Assembly (NCBI GenBank): GCA_963815285.1
Contig: CAWFGB010000008.1
Span: 186,001 to 250,000 of the forward strand
DNA length: 64,000 nt
Reading direction: 5' to 3'
From: JACCSI01 sp963815285
Lineage (GTDB): Bacteria > Acidobacteriota > Vicinamibacteria > Vicinamibacterales > UBA2999
This document shows positions 8,824-15,929 of this stretch, piece after piece; position 1 is the first letter of the stretch, and every line of letters begins with the position of its first letter. Both the position numbers and the translations under genes were made by a program. The notes below the pieces were generated by a model. The model was given only the letters and a program-made list of their open reading frames with translations. It ran no database searches and was not told the origin of the DNA.

Positions 8824-9585
8824 GTGACACCAAGTAGTTTGAATTTGCGATGGCGGGACCCCGAACAGCCGGAGCGCGAAGGTCGAGACCGATTCCACGT
8901 CGCGATCAACATGGATGGCAATGGCCGCTGGGCTCTCCTTCGCGGTCAACGACGGGAGGCTGGCCACGTCGCCGGATCTACGGCGGTCCGGCGAACGGTG
9001 GAGGCCGCGCCGGCGTTGGGCATCACTACTCTGACGCTCTACGCTTTTTCCTCCGACAATTGGCGCCGTCCCCGGGGCGAGGTGGATAACCTGATGCTTC
9101 TGTTCCAGAAGCACCTGGACTCCGAGTGCGCCCGCCTGACAGACAGCGGCGTGCGTTTTAGCGCAATAGGGCGTCGAGACCGAATTCCGGACTCACTCAG
9201 GCGCAGCATCGCGCACGTCGAGGAGCGGACGAGCGAAGGAACCTCTCTCCACCTCCGGATTGCGATCGACTATTCGGCGCGCGATGCGCTGTTGGCAGCG
9301 GCCGGCCGCGTCGCCAAGGGGATCCCCCCGACGCGCGAGGCCTTCGAGCAATGCCTGCATGAGGCCATCCACGCACCGAGCGGTACCCGTGATGTGGATC
9401 TGCTCATTCGCACGGGCGGAGAGCGGCGATTGAGTGACTTCTTGCTTTGGGAGTCGGCCTACGCCGAGCTCTACTTCACCGCCGTCCTGTGGCCGGACTT
9501 CAGCGAGGCCGATCTCGCTTCCGCCGTTCGGGCTTTTGCCGCTCGTGATCGGCGATACGGAGGAATCCAGAGGACCGCGTCATGA
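8824..9585 (+). CDS. cis-prenyltransferase (undecaprenyl diphosphate synthase family)
   Basis: 253 aa, GTG start. Family motifs are complete: HVAINMDGNGRWA with catalytic Asp31, AGH near the substrate loop, FSSDNWRRP (the usual E replaced by D), DLLIRTGGERRLSDFLLW, and WPDF plus RRYGG near the end. It condenses isopentenyl diphosphate onto an allylic diphosphate to make a Z-polyprenyl diphosphate on the cytoplasmic membrane face. Housekeeping copies normally sit beside cdsA/dxr/frr. This one heads a glycan-type gene run, so it is probably a dedicated paralog. Its ATGA overlap with the next gene shows coupling. Confidence 0.92.
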   Translation: MTPSSLNLRWRDPEQPEREGRDRFHVAINMDGNGRWALLRGQRREAGHVAGSTAVRRTVEAAPALGITTLTLYAFSSDNWRRPRGEVDNLMLLFQKHLDSECARLTDSGVRFSAIGRRDRIPDSLRRSIAHVEERTSEGTSLHLRIAIDYSARDALLAAAGRVAKGIPPTREAFEQCLHEAIHAPSGTRDVDLLIRTGGERRLSDFLLWESAYAELYFTAVLWPDFSEADLASAVRAFAARDRRYGGIQRTAS

Positions 9586-10304
9586 CCAAGCGCTTCCTCG
9601 TCTGTATCCACGACGCCACTCCGGCCTACGCACGTGAGACTCGAGTGATGATCCGGGACCTCGCCCCCTTGCTCGGGCGTCGTCTCTCCTTCGGAGTAGT
9701 CCCCAACTGGCACGGCGAGTGGCCACTGACGGCGCATCCCGACTACTGCCGGCTGGTGCAGGAGGGCTCCGAGGAGCTTCTCCTTCACGGCTACTTCCAT
9801 CAACGCCGGCGAGGCTGGGGCCCGACGACGTTGATTGCCGAGCGCGGCGACGAGATGAACGGCCTGGATCTCGAAGAAACTCGACGCACCCTCGAGCGCG
9901 GACAGCGCGTCTTCACGGAGGTCTTCGGGGAGCCGGCGCGGGCGTTCCTCGCACCGGCCTGGCATCCGGGGCACGTGCGTCTGGCGGAAGGGAATACCCT
10001 GGGGCTGGAGCACGTCCTGGGCTTCTTCTCCCTCGAGTCACGGGCTCGCCGAAAGGTTCCCCTGGCAACCTGGACCTGGGACTGTGGTTGCTGGGGCTGG
10101 CTCGGCCACCTCGGAAATGGGATCGGGTGGCTGTCTCAATCCATGAATCGCGGAGTGCCTACCCTGGCGATGCATCCCAGAGATCTGCAGCGGGGCTTCT
10201 GGCCGAAGATCCTCTGTCTCACCCGGGAGCTCCTCGAGAGGGGGTACGAACCGATCACACCGGCGCGGTTGCTCGAGGCGAGTGATGTTGAAGTCGCTAC
10301 TTGA
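9582..10304 (+). CDS. DUF2334 polysaccharide-deacetylase-like protein
   Basis: 240 aa. The N-terminal FLVCIHDATPAYARET supplies the metal-binding Asp of the NodB-like fold. HGYFHQRRRG supplies the H-x3-H-type pair, and AFLAPAWHPG the third motif. DUF2334 belongs to the polysaccharide deacetylase superfamily; no signal peptide is seen, so it should be cytoplasmic. In this cluster the likely job is deacetylating an N-acetyl sugar on a lipid-linked intermediate, which is inference. The start overlaps the upstream stop by four bases, and the end overlaps the methyltransferase gene by 20 bases. Confidence 0.85.
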   Translation: MTKRFLVCIHDATPAYARETRVMIRDLAPLLGRRLSFGVVPNWHGEWPLTAHPDYCRLVQEGSEELLLHGYFHQRRRGWGPTTLIAERGDEMNGLDLEETRRTLERGQRVFTEVFGEPARAFLAPAWHPGHVRLAEGNTLGLEHVLGFFSLESRARRKVPLATWTWDCGCWGWLGHLGNGIGWLSQSMNRGVPTLAMHPRDLQRGFWPKILCLTRELLERGYEPITPARLLEASDVEVAT

Positions 10305-10947
10305 CGCGGTCATGGAACGGCGAGCCCGTCAGCTGGTCGAGCAGGTGGGTGCGTGGCTGCCGACCGAGGGACCCGTGCTGGATCTCGGCTCGGGGACCGG
10401 ACACCTCTCGGCCCGGTTGGAGCGCGAGTTGGGGCTTGAGGTGGTGAGCGCCGACGTGAGCGATATGCATGTCGTCGGACGGCCCCCAGTGCTGATCGCC
10501 GACGGGATCCTTCCGTTCGAGGAGGGAACGTTCTCGGCCGCGCTGCTCTTCTTCATGCTTCACTATCCGAACGACCCGTCCGGTGTGTTGATGGAAGTGG
10601 CTCGCGTCACCCGGGGCCCCATCATCCTGGTGCAGTCGCTTCATTCGGCTCGATTGGGTTACGCGTGGCTTCGCGTCCGGGAGTTTCTCTGGACAACCGT
10701 GGCTTTCCACGTTTCGAGGTTCGTAGGCTACGTCTCTCCGGACGCGGAGTTCACGATGCGTGCCCGGCGCTTCTATTCCGACCAGGAGCTTCGGCGTCAT
10801 GTAGTGGCGGCCGGGCTGCGGGTCCGGTCGCGGCGTGAGCGGCCGGTGCTACCCGGCGGCTCCCTGGTGGTCGCCGGGTGGATCCTGGAGCCAGCCTTCG
10901 CTCGGTGTGCAGAGACCCGAGCTACGGCTGGCAGGCGCGACGTCTGA
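10285..10947 (+). CDS. Class I SAM-dependent methyltransferase
   Basis: 220 aa. The SAM-binding motif is VLDLGSGTGHLSARLE, followed by an acidic strand end in VVSADVSDM and motif LFFMLHYPNDPSGVLMEVARV. The Methyltransf_11 fold is clear; the C-terminal ~100 residues contain aromatic, amphipathic stretches (LWTTVAFHVSRFVGYV) that could touch a lipid substrate. I chose the ATG at 10285; a GTG directly before it is possible. It overlaps the deacetylase-like gene and is separated from the glycosyltransferase gene by one base. Target molecule unknown. Confidence 0.88.
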   Translation: MLKSLLDAVMERRARQLVEQVGAWLPTEGPVLDLGSGTGHLSARLERELGLEVVSADVSDMHVVGRPPVLIADGILPFEEGTFSAALLFFMLHYPNDPSGVLMEVARVTRGPIILVQSLHSARLGYAWLRVREFLWTTVAFHVSRFVGYVSPDAEFTMRARRFYSDQELRRHVVAAGLRVRSRRERPVLPGGSLVVAGWILEPAFARCAETRATAGRRDV

Positions 10948-10948
10948 G

Positions 10949-11710
10949 ATGCGTCTCTCCTTCGTCATCCCTGCGCGCAACGAGGAGGCGCTGATCGGCG
11001 AGGTGCTCGACGCCATTCTCGTGAGCGTGGCTCGCGCGGTGGGTGTGTCCCGCAACGATCTGTGGCTTCCGAATACGCCCTTCGAAGTCATCGTGGCAGA
11101 CGACGGAAGCGAGGACGCCACAGCGGCCATCGTGGGCGTCTTCGCTGTTGACGTCGGCGTGCGCCTGGTCGGTTGCGTCGGTGGGACCTGCGGCGCGGCG
11201 CGCAACGCGGGAGCCGCAGCCTGCTCCGGGCGGGTGCTCTGCTTCGTCGACGCGGACACCATCGTTCCGGAGAACGCCGTCGATCGCATCCTGGAGCTTC
11301 ATGAGGCCGAGGGCAGGTGCCTGGTGCTTTATCGGCTCGCCTCCCGGGAGCCCGGGTTCCGAGCCTGGCTCTGGTGGACCTTCTGGGGGCTGGCGCGACA
11401 CCTCCCCTTGGCGAGGGCCAAGTCGATGCCGGCGTTCATGAGCTGTGACCGCACACACTTCGAGAGCTATGGCCCCTTCAGAGAATCCTGGGCGATCGCC
11501 GAAGAGTGGCCTTTGACCGGTGCAGCCTATCGGTACCACCGTGAGCGCTTCCTCTACGATCGCAGCCTCACCGCGCGCACTTCCAGCCGGCGAATGGAGC
11601 TCCAGCCGTTTGGATACGTTCGAACATTCCTGAAATGGGTCTCAGCGGTCCTCTCGCCCTGGGCGCGCACCTCGCTCACCGGCATTCGACACGAGACGGG
11701 CGATCGATGA
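10949..11710 (+). CDS. GT2-family glycosyltransferase
   Basis: 253 aa from the ATG one base after the methyltransferase stop; a longer in-frame extension back to 10835 overlaps that gene and is rejected. The N-terminus RLSFVIPARNEEALIGEVLD, a VIVADDGSEDAT nucleotide-sugar site, a GAARNAGAAACSGRVLCFVDADT block with the DxD metal motif, and a later EEWPLTG acidic segment are the GT-A fold of family 2. The protein probably transfers one sugar from an NDP donor onto the prenyl or lipid acceptor made by this cluster. The acceptor is inferred, not seen. Confidence 0.88.
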   Translation: MRLSFVIPARNEEALIGEVLDAILVSVARAVGVSRNDLWLPNTPFEVIVADDGSEDATAAIVGVFAVDVGVRLVGCVGGTCGAARNAGAAACSGRVLCFVDADTIVPENAVDRILELHEAEGRCLVLYRLASREPGFRAWLWWTFWGLARHLPLARAKSMPAFMSCDRTHFESYGPFRESWAIAEEWPLTGAAYRYHRERFLYDRSLTARTSSRRMELQPFGYVRTFLKWVSAVLSPWARTSLTGIRHETGDR

Positions 11711-11804
11711 TGCCGGGCAAGACGCTCGTTCTGGGTACCGCCTGCGCGGGCTGGGCGCGGTGCTGATCATCGTTGGTGTCGCATGCTTGATCTCAGGCGA
11801 TTGA
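11707..11804 (+). other. Intercistronic 100-base gap with a membrane-peptide-like stretch
   Basis: Between the glycosyltransferase stop and the kinase start lies an ATG-initiated 19-codon frame (11707, MMPGKTLVLGT...). In another frame there is a hydrophobic peptide ending LGAVLIIVGVACLISGD before TGA at 11802. Joined by a one-base shift, they would give a ~32 aa single-helix membrane peptide starting MMPGKTLVLGYRL. As it stands no single frame codes it, so this is either a broken small gene or coincidence. Confidence 0.25.
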
Positions 11805-11810
11805 GGGATC

Positions 11811-12584
11811 GTGCGGGAGCTGGCAGAGCGTGCCTACTTTCTCCTGTGCCTGGTCTTGGGGTGGGTGCTCCGGTCCGGGAGGTACTCGAAGGCTCGGATC
11901 GTCTACCAGGACGGCGAGCGTCAGGTGCGAAAGCACCGTTTGTTCTACGCGCCTCTCCTGGTTTGGATTAGTGATCCGCTGGTCAAGCTCCTCGATACCG
12001 GAGTGCGGGTCCTGCCCCAGCGGGATTGGGAGGAGCGGGAGCGCCAGGTCTACCAGAACCTCTACGGCACTGCGATTCGGATCGACGCCGACGGGACGCT
12101 GATCCTGCCTTGCCTCGCTGGAGAGACGCTGGCGACCTTACTGGAGGATCCGGAGCTCGAGGATCCGGTACGGAAGAGGGTCATCGAACGGGCGGTCGTC
12201 GCGCTCGCTGAACTCCATCGCCTCGGATTTATCCACGGTGACGCCATGGCCGAGAACGTGATGGTCGACCTCGAGGCCGGAGTCGCCCACTGGTTCGACT
12301 TCGAGACCATTCATGAATCGAGTCGCCCAATGGCCTGGCGACGTGCCGACGACGTGCGCGCACTACTCGTCACTTGCCTGCTCCGAACCGTTCCGGAGAG
12401 GCTCGCCGAGACCCTTCATCTCATCCTGGATGTCTACGCGGACGAGGGAGTCACTCGCCTTCTGGCCACGAGCCTTACCTCGGTACTTCGGCGCCCGCTC
12501 ACCTTCCACCTCGCGCAGGCTGGGTTGTCTTTTCAGTGTTTCCGGGAGATCGCCCGGTTGCTGAGAGAGCGCCTCGGCGAGTAG
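11811..12584 (+). CDS. HGD-motif small kinase (LPS-kinase/RIO-like)
   Basis: 257 aa, GTG start with GAGGG four bases upstream. The C-terminal half has the kinase core in compact form: LAELHRLGFIHGDAMAENVM (catalytic HGD and metal-binding N) and AHWFDFETIHE in place of DFG. The N-terminal half has a conserved-looking lysine in RKHRLFYAPLLV and an amphipathic start (AERAYFLLCLVLGWVL). This resembles the lipopolysaccharide core kinase/RIO group that phosphorylates sugars or proteins at the membrane. It is the last gene of the cis-prenyltransferase cluster and may phosphorylate its glycan; that is inference. Confidence 0.75.
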   Translation: MRELAERAYFLLCLVLGWVLRSGRYSKARIVYQDGERQVRKHRLFYAPLLVWISDPLVKLLDTGVRVLPQRDWEERERQVYQNLYGTAIRIDADGTLILPCLAGETLATLLEDPELEDPVRKRVIERAVVALAELHRLGFIHGDAMAENVMVDLEAGVAHWFDFETIHESSRPMAWRRADDVRALLVTCLLRTVPERLAETLHLILDVYADEGVTRLLATSLTSVLRRPLTFHLAQAGLSFQCFREIARLLRERLGE

Positions 12585-12620
12585 CCCCTCGACTCTCCTT
12601 CGCGTTTGCCGCGAGCAGGG

Positions 12621-12646
12621 TCACCTGCCTCGAGACGCCCAGGTGA
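12621..12646. terminator. Weak inverted repeat after the glycan cluster
   Basis: TCACCTG (12621-12627) and CAGGTGA (12640-12646) form a 7-bp stem with a 12-base loop, 37 bases after the kinase stop. There is no T-run, so a terminator role is only suggested by position. Confidence 0.25.
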
Positions 12647-12762
12647 TTCAAATCGGCACCTGAATCGGTATTGTCGGCGCCGGCGGCCAGGCGAGACGAG
12701 GTAGACTCCTCGGAGCCGGAAGGCATCGACCGGCTTACGCGCCGCCGAAGGACGCGCATCCC

Positions 12763-13389
12763 ATGGCCTCGAATCTGCGCAGTCTGTTGGGACCGATAGC
12801 GTTCGTCACGTATCTGGCAGGGAGCGCATTTCCTTTGTCCGCGCAGAGCCTCGAGCTCGCGCCCTTCGGCGGATATCGCTTCGGCGGCGATTTTTTCGAG
12901 CTCGTCTCAGAACACCCTGTCGATGTCGACGGTGCTCCAGCGGTCGGCTTCGTGCTGAACGTGCCGGTATCGATGGGCCTTCAGTTCGAAGCGCTCGTGA
13001 CACATCAGAATGCCCACGTATTGATTCCGACCGGCCCTTTTGATCAGGCGACGCGCTGGCACATCTCGGTCGACCACGTGCAGGCCGGAGGATTGCGAGA
13101 GCTGAGCGATGGACGCGTGCGGCCATTCCTGACAGGCATGCTCGGCCTGACGCGATACGCAGCCGAAGGAGACTCGGAAATCCGCTTCGCGGTCGGCGCC
13201 GGCGGCGGCGTCAAGCTGTTCCCGCTTGCGAATCTCGGATTGCGCCTGGATGGCCGGCTCAATGCGACCTTCGTCGATGCTGCTGCCCGATTCCTTGCAT
13301 GCGCGAACGGAGTCTGCATCTCCGCCCTGCAAGTCGATGTGGTCTGGCAGGCCGAGTTCACCGCAGGCGTCGTCGTACGATTGCGTTGA
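12763..13389 (+). CDS. Outer-membrane beta-barrel protein
   Basis: 208 aa. A signal peptide is evident (basic start, hydrophobic IAFVTYLAGSAFPLSA, cut before QSLELAP). The mature part alternates polar and apolar residues in short strands (ELAPFGGYRFGGDFF, FTAGVVVRLR at the end), with a C-terminal barrel-like strand closing on VRLR. It resembles the small OMP_b-brl family. One Cys pair, in ACANGVCI, may form a loop disulfide. No functional motif was recognised. It stands alone and converges with the SYLF-domain gene. Confidence 0.75.
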   Translation: MASNLRSLLGPIAFVTYLAGSAFPLSAQSLELAPFGGYRFGGDFFELVSEHPVDVDGAPAVGFVLNVPVSMGLQFEALVTHQNAHVLIPTGPFDQATRWHISVDHVQAGGLRELSDGRVRPFLTGMLGLTRYAAEGDSEIRFAVGAGGGVKLFPLANLGLRLDGRLNATFVDAAARFLACANGVCISALQVDVVWQAEFTAGVVVRLR

Positions 13390-13454
13390 CGACGAGAGTT
13401 GCTGCTCGGCCTTCACAGTCCCGAGACCCGTAGCCGGCGGCGGAGCCGCACGTA

Positions 13455-14018
13455 TTACTTCGGCGTGATCTTCGTGATCTTATTGCCTTGAAGACCGAGC
13501 CCCGCCATGAGCCCCTTCTGTCCGAAGACGAACCCGTAGACGTCATCTTTAAGGGTCGTGGTTGTCGTGGACTTTGCCATGCCTTCGTCCACCACGACGA
13601 CGCTCGGGCCGACACCGACCTCGAAGCCCTTGGCGGCGTCGAGCCCTTCCAGGGCTTTTGCGTTCATGAAGAACATGGCGTAGCCGTAGCTCTGGCCGCC
13701 AATCTGCATTCCGAAGGAGGCGCCCGTGGTCTTGTAGTACGCGACTGCCGTGCCCTTCTTCAGAAGCGCGCCCTCGCCGTACTGACCGCCGATGCCAAGA
13801 CCGGCCTTGGTAACCCTCGGAAAAACCAGGATCGCTGCCGCCTTCGGACCGAGCTCTTTCGCCAGTGGCACGCTCGCGTACAGCTGCTGCAAAGCGGACT
13901 GGGATGCGGTATTGAGCTCCGCGGCCGCACTCTCCCCCTTCTCTTGGCCGAGTATCGGATGGACCGCACAGGCGAGGGTGACAGTCATCAGCATGCCGGC
14001 CAACCGTGTCGTCGTCAT
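13455..14018 (-). CDS. YSC84/SYLF-domain lipid-binding protein
   Basis: 187 aa with a cleavable signal peptide (LAGMLMTVTLACAVHPILG). The mature region matches the SYLF/Ysc84 family: AAAILVFPRVTKAGLGIGG, GASFGMQIGGQSYGYAMFFM and VGVGPSVVVVDEGMAKSTT. In this family the domain binds phosphoinositide or other lipids; bacterial members are periplasmic and of unknown role. Length is normal. The upstream gap, 14019-14288, holds no gene, only a short stem-loop. Convergent with the barrel-protein gene. Confidence 0.9.
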   Translation of the reverse strand: MTTTRLAGMLMTVTLACAVHPILGQEKGESAAAELNTASQSALQQLYASVPLAKELGPKAAAILVFPRVTKAGLGIGGQYGEGALLKKGTAVAYYKTTGASFGMQIGGQSYGYAMFFMNAKALEGLDAAKGFEVGVGPSVVVVDEGMAKSTTTTTLKDDVYGFVFGQKGLMAGLGLQGNKITKITPK

Positions 14019-14116
14019 CGTCGTGGCTCCTGTTGCACTTGGCTAACTATCGCGGCGCCGCCCTGCGGGCGGGCACACTGTAGATGCGCGTGAACTGCGG
14101 CGTGCACATTTTGCAA

Positions 14117-14133
14117 GCCGTGTGCCGCACGGC
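14117..14133. terminator. Stem-loop downstream of the CHASE2-TIR gene
   Basis: GCCGTG TGCCG CACGGC is a perfect 6-bp stem with a 5-base loop, about 155 bases beyond the leftward CHASE2-TIR stop. On that strand it is followed by TTGCAAAAT rather than a clean U-tract. It may end the FecR-CHASE2-TIR operon. Confidence 0.3.
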
Positions 14134-14288
14134 AGGATGATTTCATTGGGGCATCTGGAGTGAAAACTCATGGACCTGCCGAAAACCCCCATCGGCCGTT
14201 GCGCTCCTCGAAATGTTGTGAGCCGCGGAAAGCCTCCTGGATAGTCAGCTCAGCCGCACGACAAATTTTTGCACGAGACTCGCCCGCT

Positions 14289-15929
14289 CTACGCCACAGC
14301 CCCGCCATCGTTTCGTGGTTCCGGGGCGACTGGAGCCCCGAGAATCGCTTTTCGGATCTCCTCGATGAATCGAGGATTGGCCTGCGCATCGACGAAATTG
14401 AGATGCGAATAGATCTCCGGGACCGTTTGAGCGGTGTGGGCAACCGGCAAAATGACGATCTTCTTTTCTACCGAACGCTTGTATGCCACATCCATCTCGT
14501 TTCGGGTGTGATTCCTGGCGTAGTAGTCGTCAGAGAAGATCGGTATGAAGAATCGCGAGTCGACAATCGCCCACATGTACTTGGTGGTAAACGTCTCGCC
14601 AAGCCCGATCTCGGTTCGATCGAAGAAGACGGCAAGCTCACTGCCATCGGCTTTGCGCATCGCCTTGATCGGTTCGTAGACGTTCTTCACCACCCACTCG
14701 CTGTGCTGGCGCGAGTAGCTGATGAACGCGTCGTACCTGTCGGAGCCTTCAGCCACGCCGGTCACCATGAATTTGAGCGCGAACTGCCAGGCGAGGATGG
14801 CCGCGAGCACGATGGCAAACAGAGTCAGACCGACCGGCGTGACATATTGAAGGGTCAGTGCGGCTGCCCCAACCATCGCCAGCGCCGCCAGGCTGATACC
14901 CACAGAAAGGCACGCCATCACCGCGGGCCAGGGCCGCAAGCGCCCGAGGAACTTGAACAGCAGCGCGAACACGATCACCGTGAATACTGCGAAGAACAGC
15001 GTCTGTCCGAGCACCACTGCGGGAGTGTTCAGCGGCTGCCTCGCCTGCCTGTCGCGCTTCAATTGATCGTTGAGGGCCCACGCAATCAGGTTTGGACTTG
15101 CCTGGGGGGCGCCCTCATAACGATCCTCCATGATGCTGCCGACCAGGACAATCTTCTTGTCAAACGTCGGCGGCTCGACGGGCGCGGTTCCAGCACGTGA
15201 TGTGAAAAACGTCCCGTTGGATGTGTTCTTCCCGGTATGCACGAAGGCAACGGTTTGCTGACCCATCTGCTCTTCGTCGCCGACGGAGAGCACCACGGCG
15301 TCACCGCCCGACTGCTCGTCCAATCGGCCCAGATCGAGGGCGACCCTTGTCGGCAGGGCCGGGATCAATTCCGTTGTTCCGGCGGTGGCGGGGATCTCCA
15401 GCTCACGCTCGTAGCTGAGCACGCCCATGTACATGTTCAGTAACGTATGACCGTAACCCGTCAAAACGGATCTATAGAGATCCTGTGCGTGCTCCTTCCA
15501 CAACTGCTCAGCGCTCTGCTTCCGATCCGCGTCAGGATTGAACGATGCGTACACATCCACTGAACCTTCGCGACGCTCGCGAAGCCGCTTGATGGCATCT
15601 GCCAACTCCGAGAGACCACGGGCGTCGTTCGAGATCCAGACATCGAGGATCACTGCTTGCGCCCGCTCCCGCTCCCTGGTGGCAATCACATTGAGCAGAT
15701 CTGCCAGGCGCAGGCGGTACTCGGTTGGATCATTGTCGCTGTCGTTCGACCGGTACGGCAGATCGATCAGCAGGATGTTGTCGGCCAGTAGGATCTGTTT
15801 GGCGGCGTCGAGGTAAAGCGCTCGGTAAACGAAGTAATCGATGTACTGCCAGAGGTCGGTCGCAGCGAATCCGGCCAGCAGGATGACGAAGACCAGCAGA
15901 TACGCGCTCAGACGCTTCAGTGTGGTCAT
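14289..15929 (-). CDS. CHASE2 sensor - three-helix membrane - TIR domain protein
   Basis: 546 aa. One helix at ~7-25 (LLVFVILLAGFAATDLW) leads into an extracytoplasmic CHASE2-like domain (~30-290; IDLPYRSNDSDNDPTEYRL early, KIVLVGSIMEDRYEGAPQ late). Three membrane helices (~305-385) follow. The cytoplasmic TIR domain (~399-530) begins YDAFISYSRQHSEW and has AVFFDRTEIGLGETF. The catalytic-type Glu478 lies in YYARNHTRNEMDVAYK. CHASE2 is usually fused to cyclases or kinases; here the output is a TIR, a fold that in bacteria can cleave NAD+ or make NAD-derived signals. Its ATG overlaps the FecR-TPR stop by one base (TGATG). NADase activity is inferred. Confidence 0.88.
   Translation of the reverse strand: MTTLKRLSAYLLVFVILLAGFAATDLWQYIDYFVYRALYLDAAKQILLADNILLIDLPYRSNDSDNDPTEYRLRLADLLNVIATRERERAQAVILDVWISNDARGLSELADAIKRLRERREGSVDVYASFNPDADRKQSAEQLWKEHAQDLYRSVLTGYGHTLLNMYMGVLSYERELEIPATAGTTELIPALPTRVALDLGRLDEQSGGDAVVLSVGDEEQMGQQTVAFVHTGKNTSNGTFFTSRAGTAPVEPPTFDKKIVLVGSIMEDRYEGAPQASPNLIAWALNDQLKRDRQARQPLNTPAVVLGQTLFFAVFTVIVFALLFKFLGRLRPWPAVMACLSVGISLAALAMVGAAALTLQYVTPVGLTLFAIVLAAILAWQFALKFMVTGVAEGSDRYDAFISYSRQHSEWVVKNVYEPIKAMRKADGSELAVFFDRTEIGLGETFTTKYMWAIVDSRFFIPIFSDDYYARNHTRNEMDVAYKRSVEKKIVILPVAHTAQTVPEIYSHLNFVDAQANPRFIEEIRKAILGAPVAPEPRNDGGAVA

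Noticed and set aside
10835..10948. N-terminal extension of the GT2 gene
   Set aside because: It lies wholly within the methyltransferase gene and encodes non-conserved sequence; the ATG at 10949 begins right at the GT-A fold.
14160..15200. Long open frame on the plus strand opposite the CHASE2-TIR gene
   Set aside because: Typical GC-rich antisense shadow with Arg/His-rich composition and no domain; the minus-strand protein has clear domains.
14289..15929. TIR protein as part of a known defence system (Thoeris, CBASS, short Argonaute)
   Set aside because: No partner effector (ThsA-like, cyclase, Argonaute) is adjacent; the partner is a FecR-TPR protein, so a sensory role fits better.
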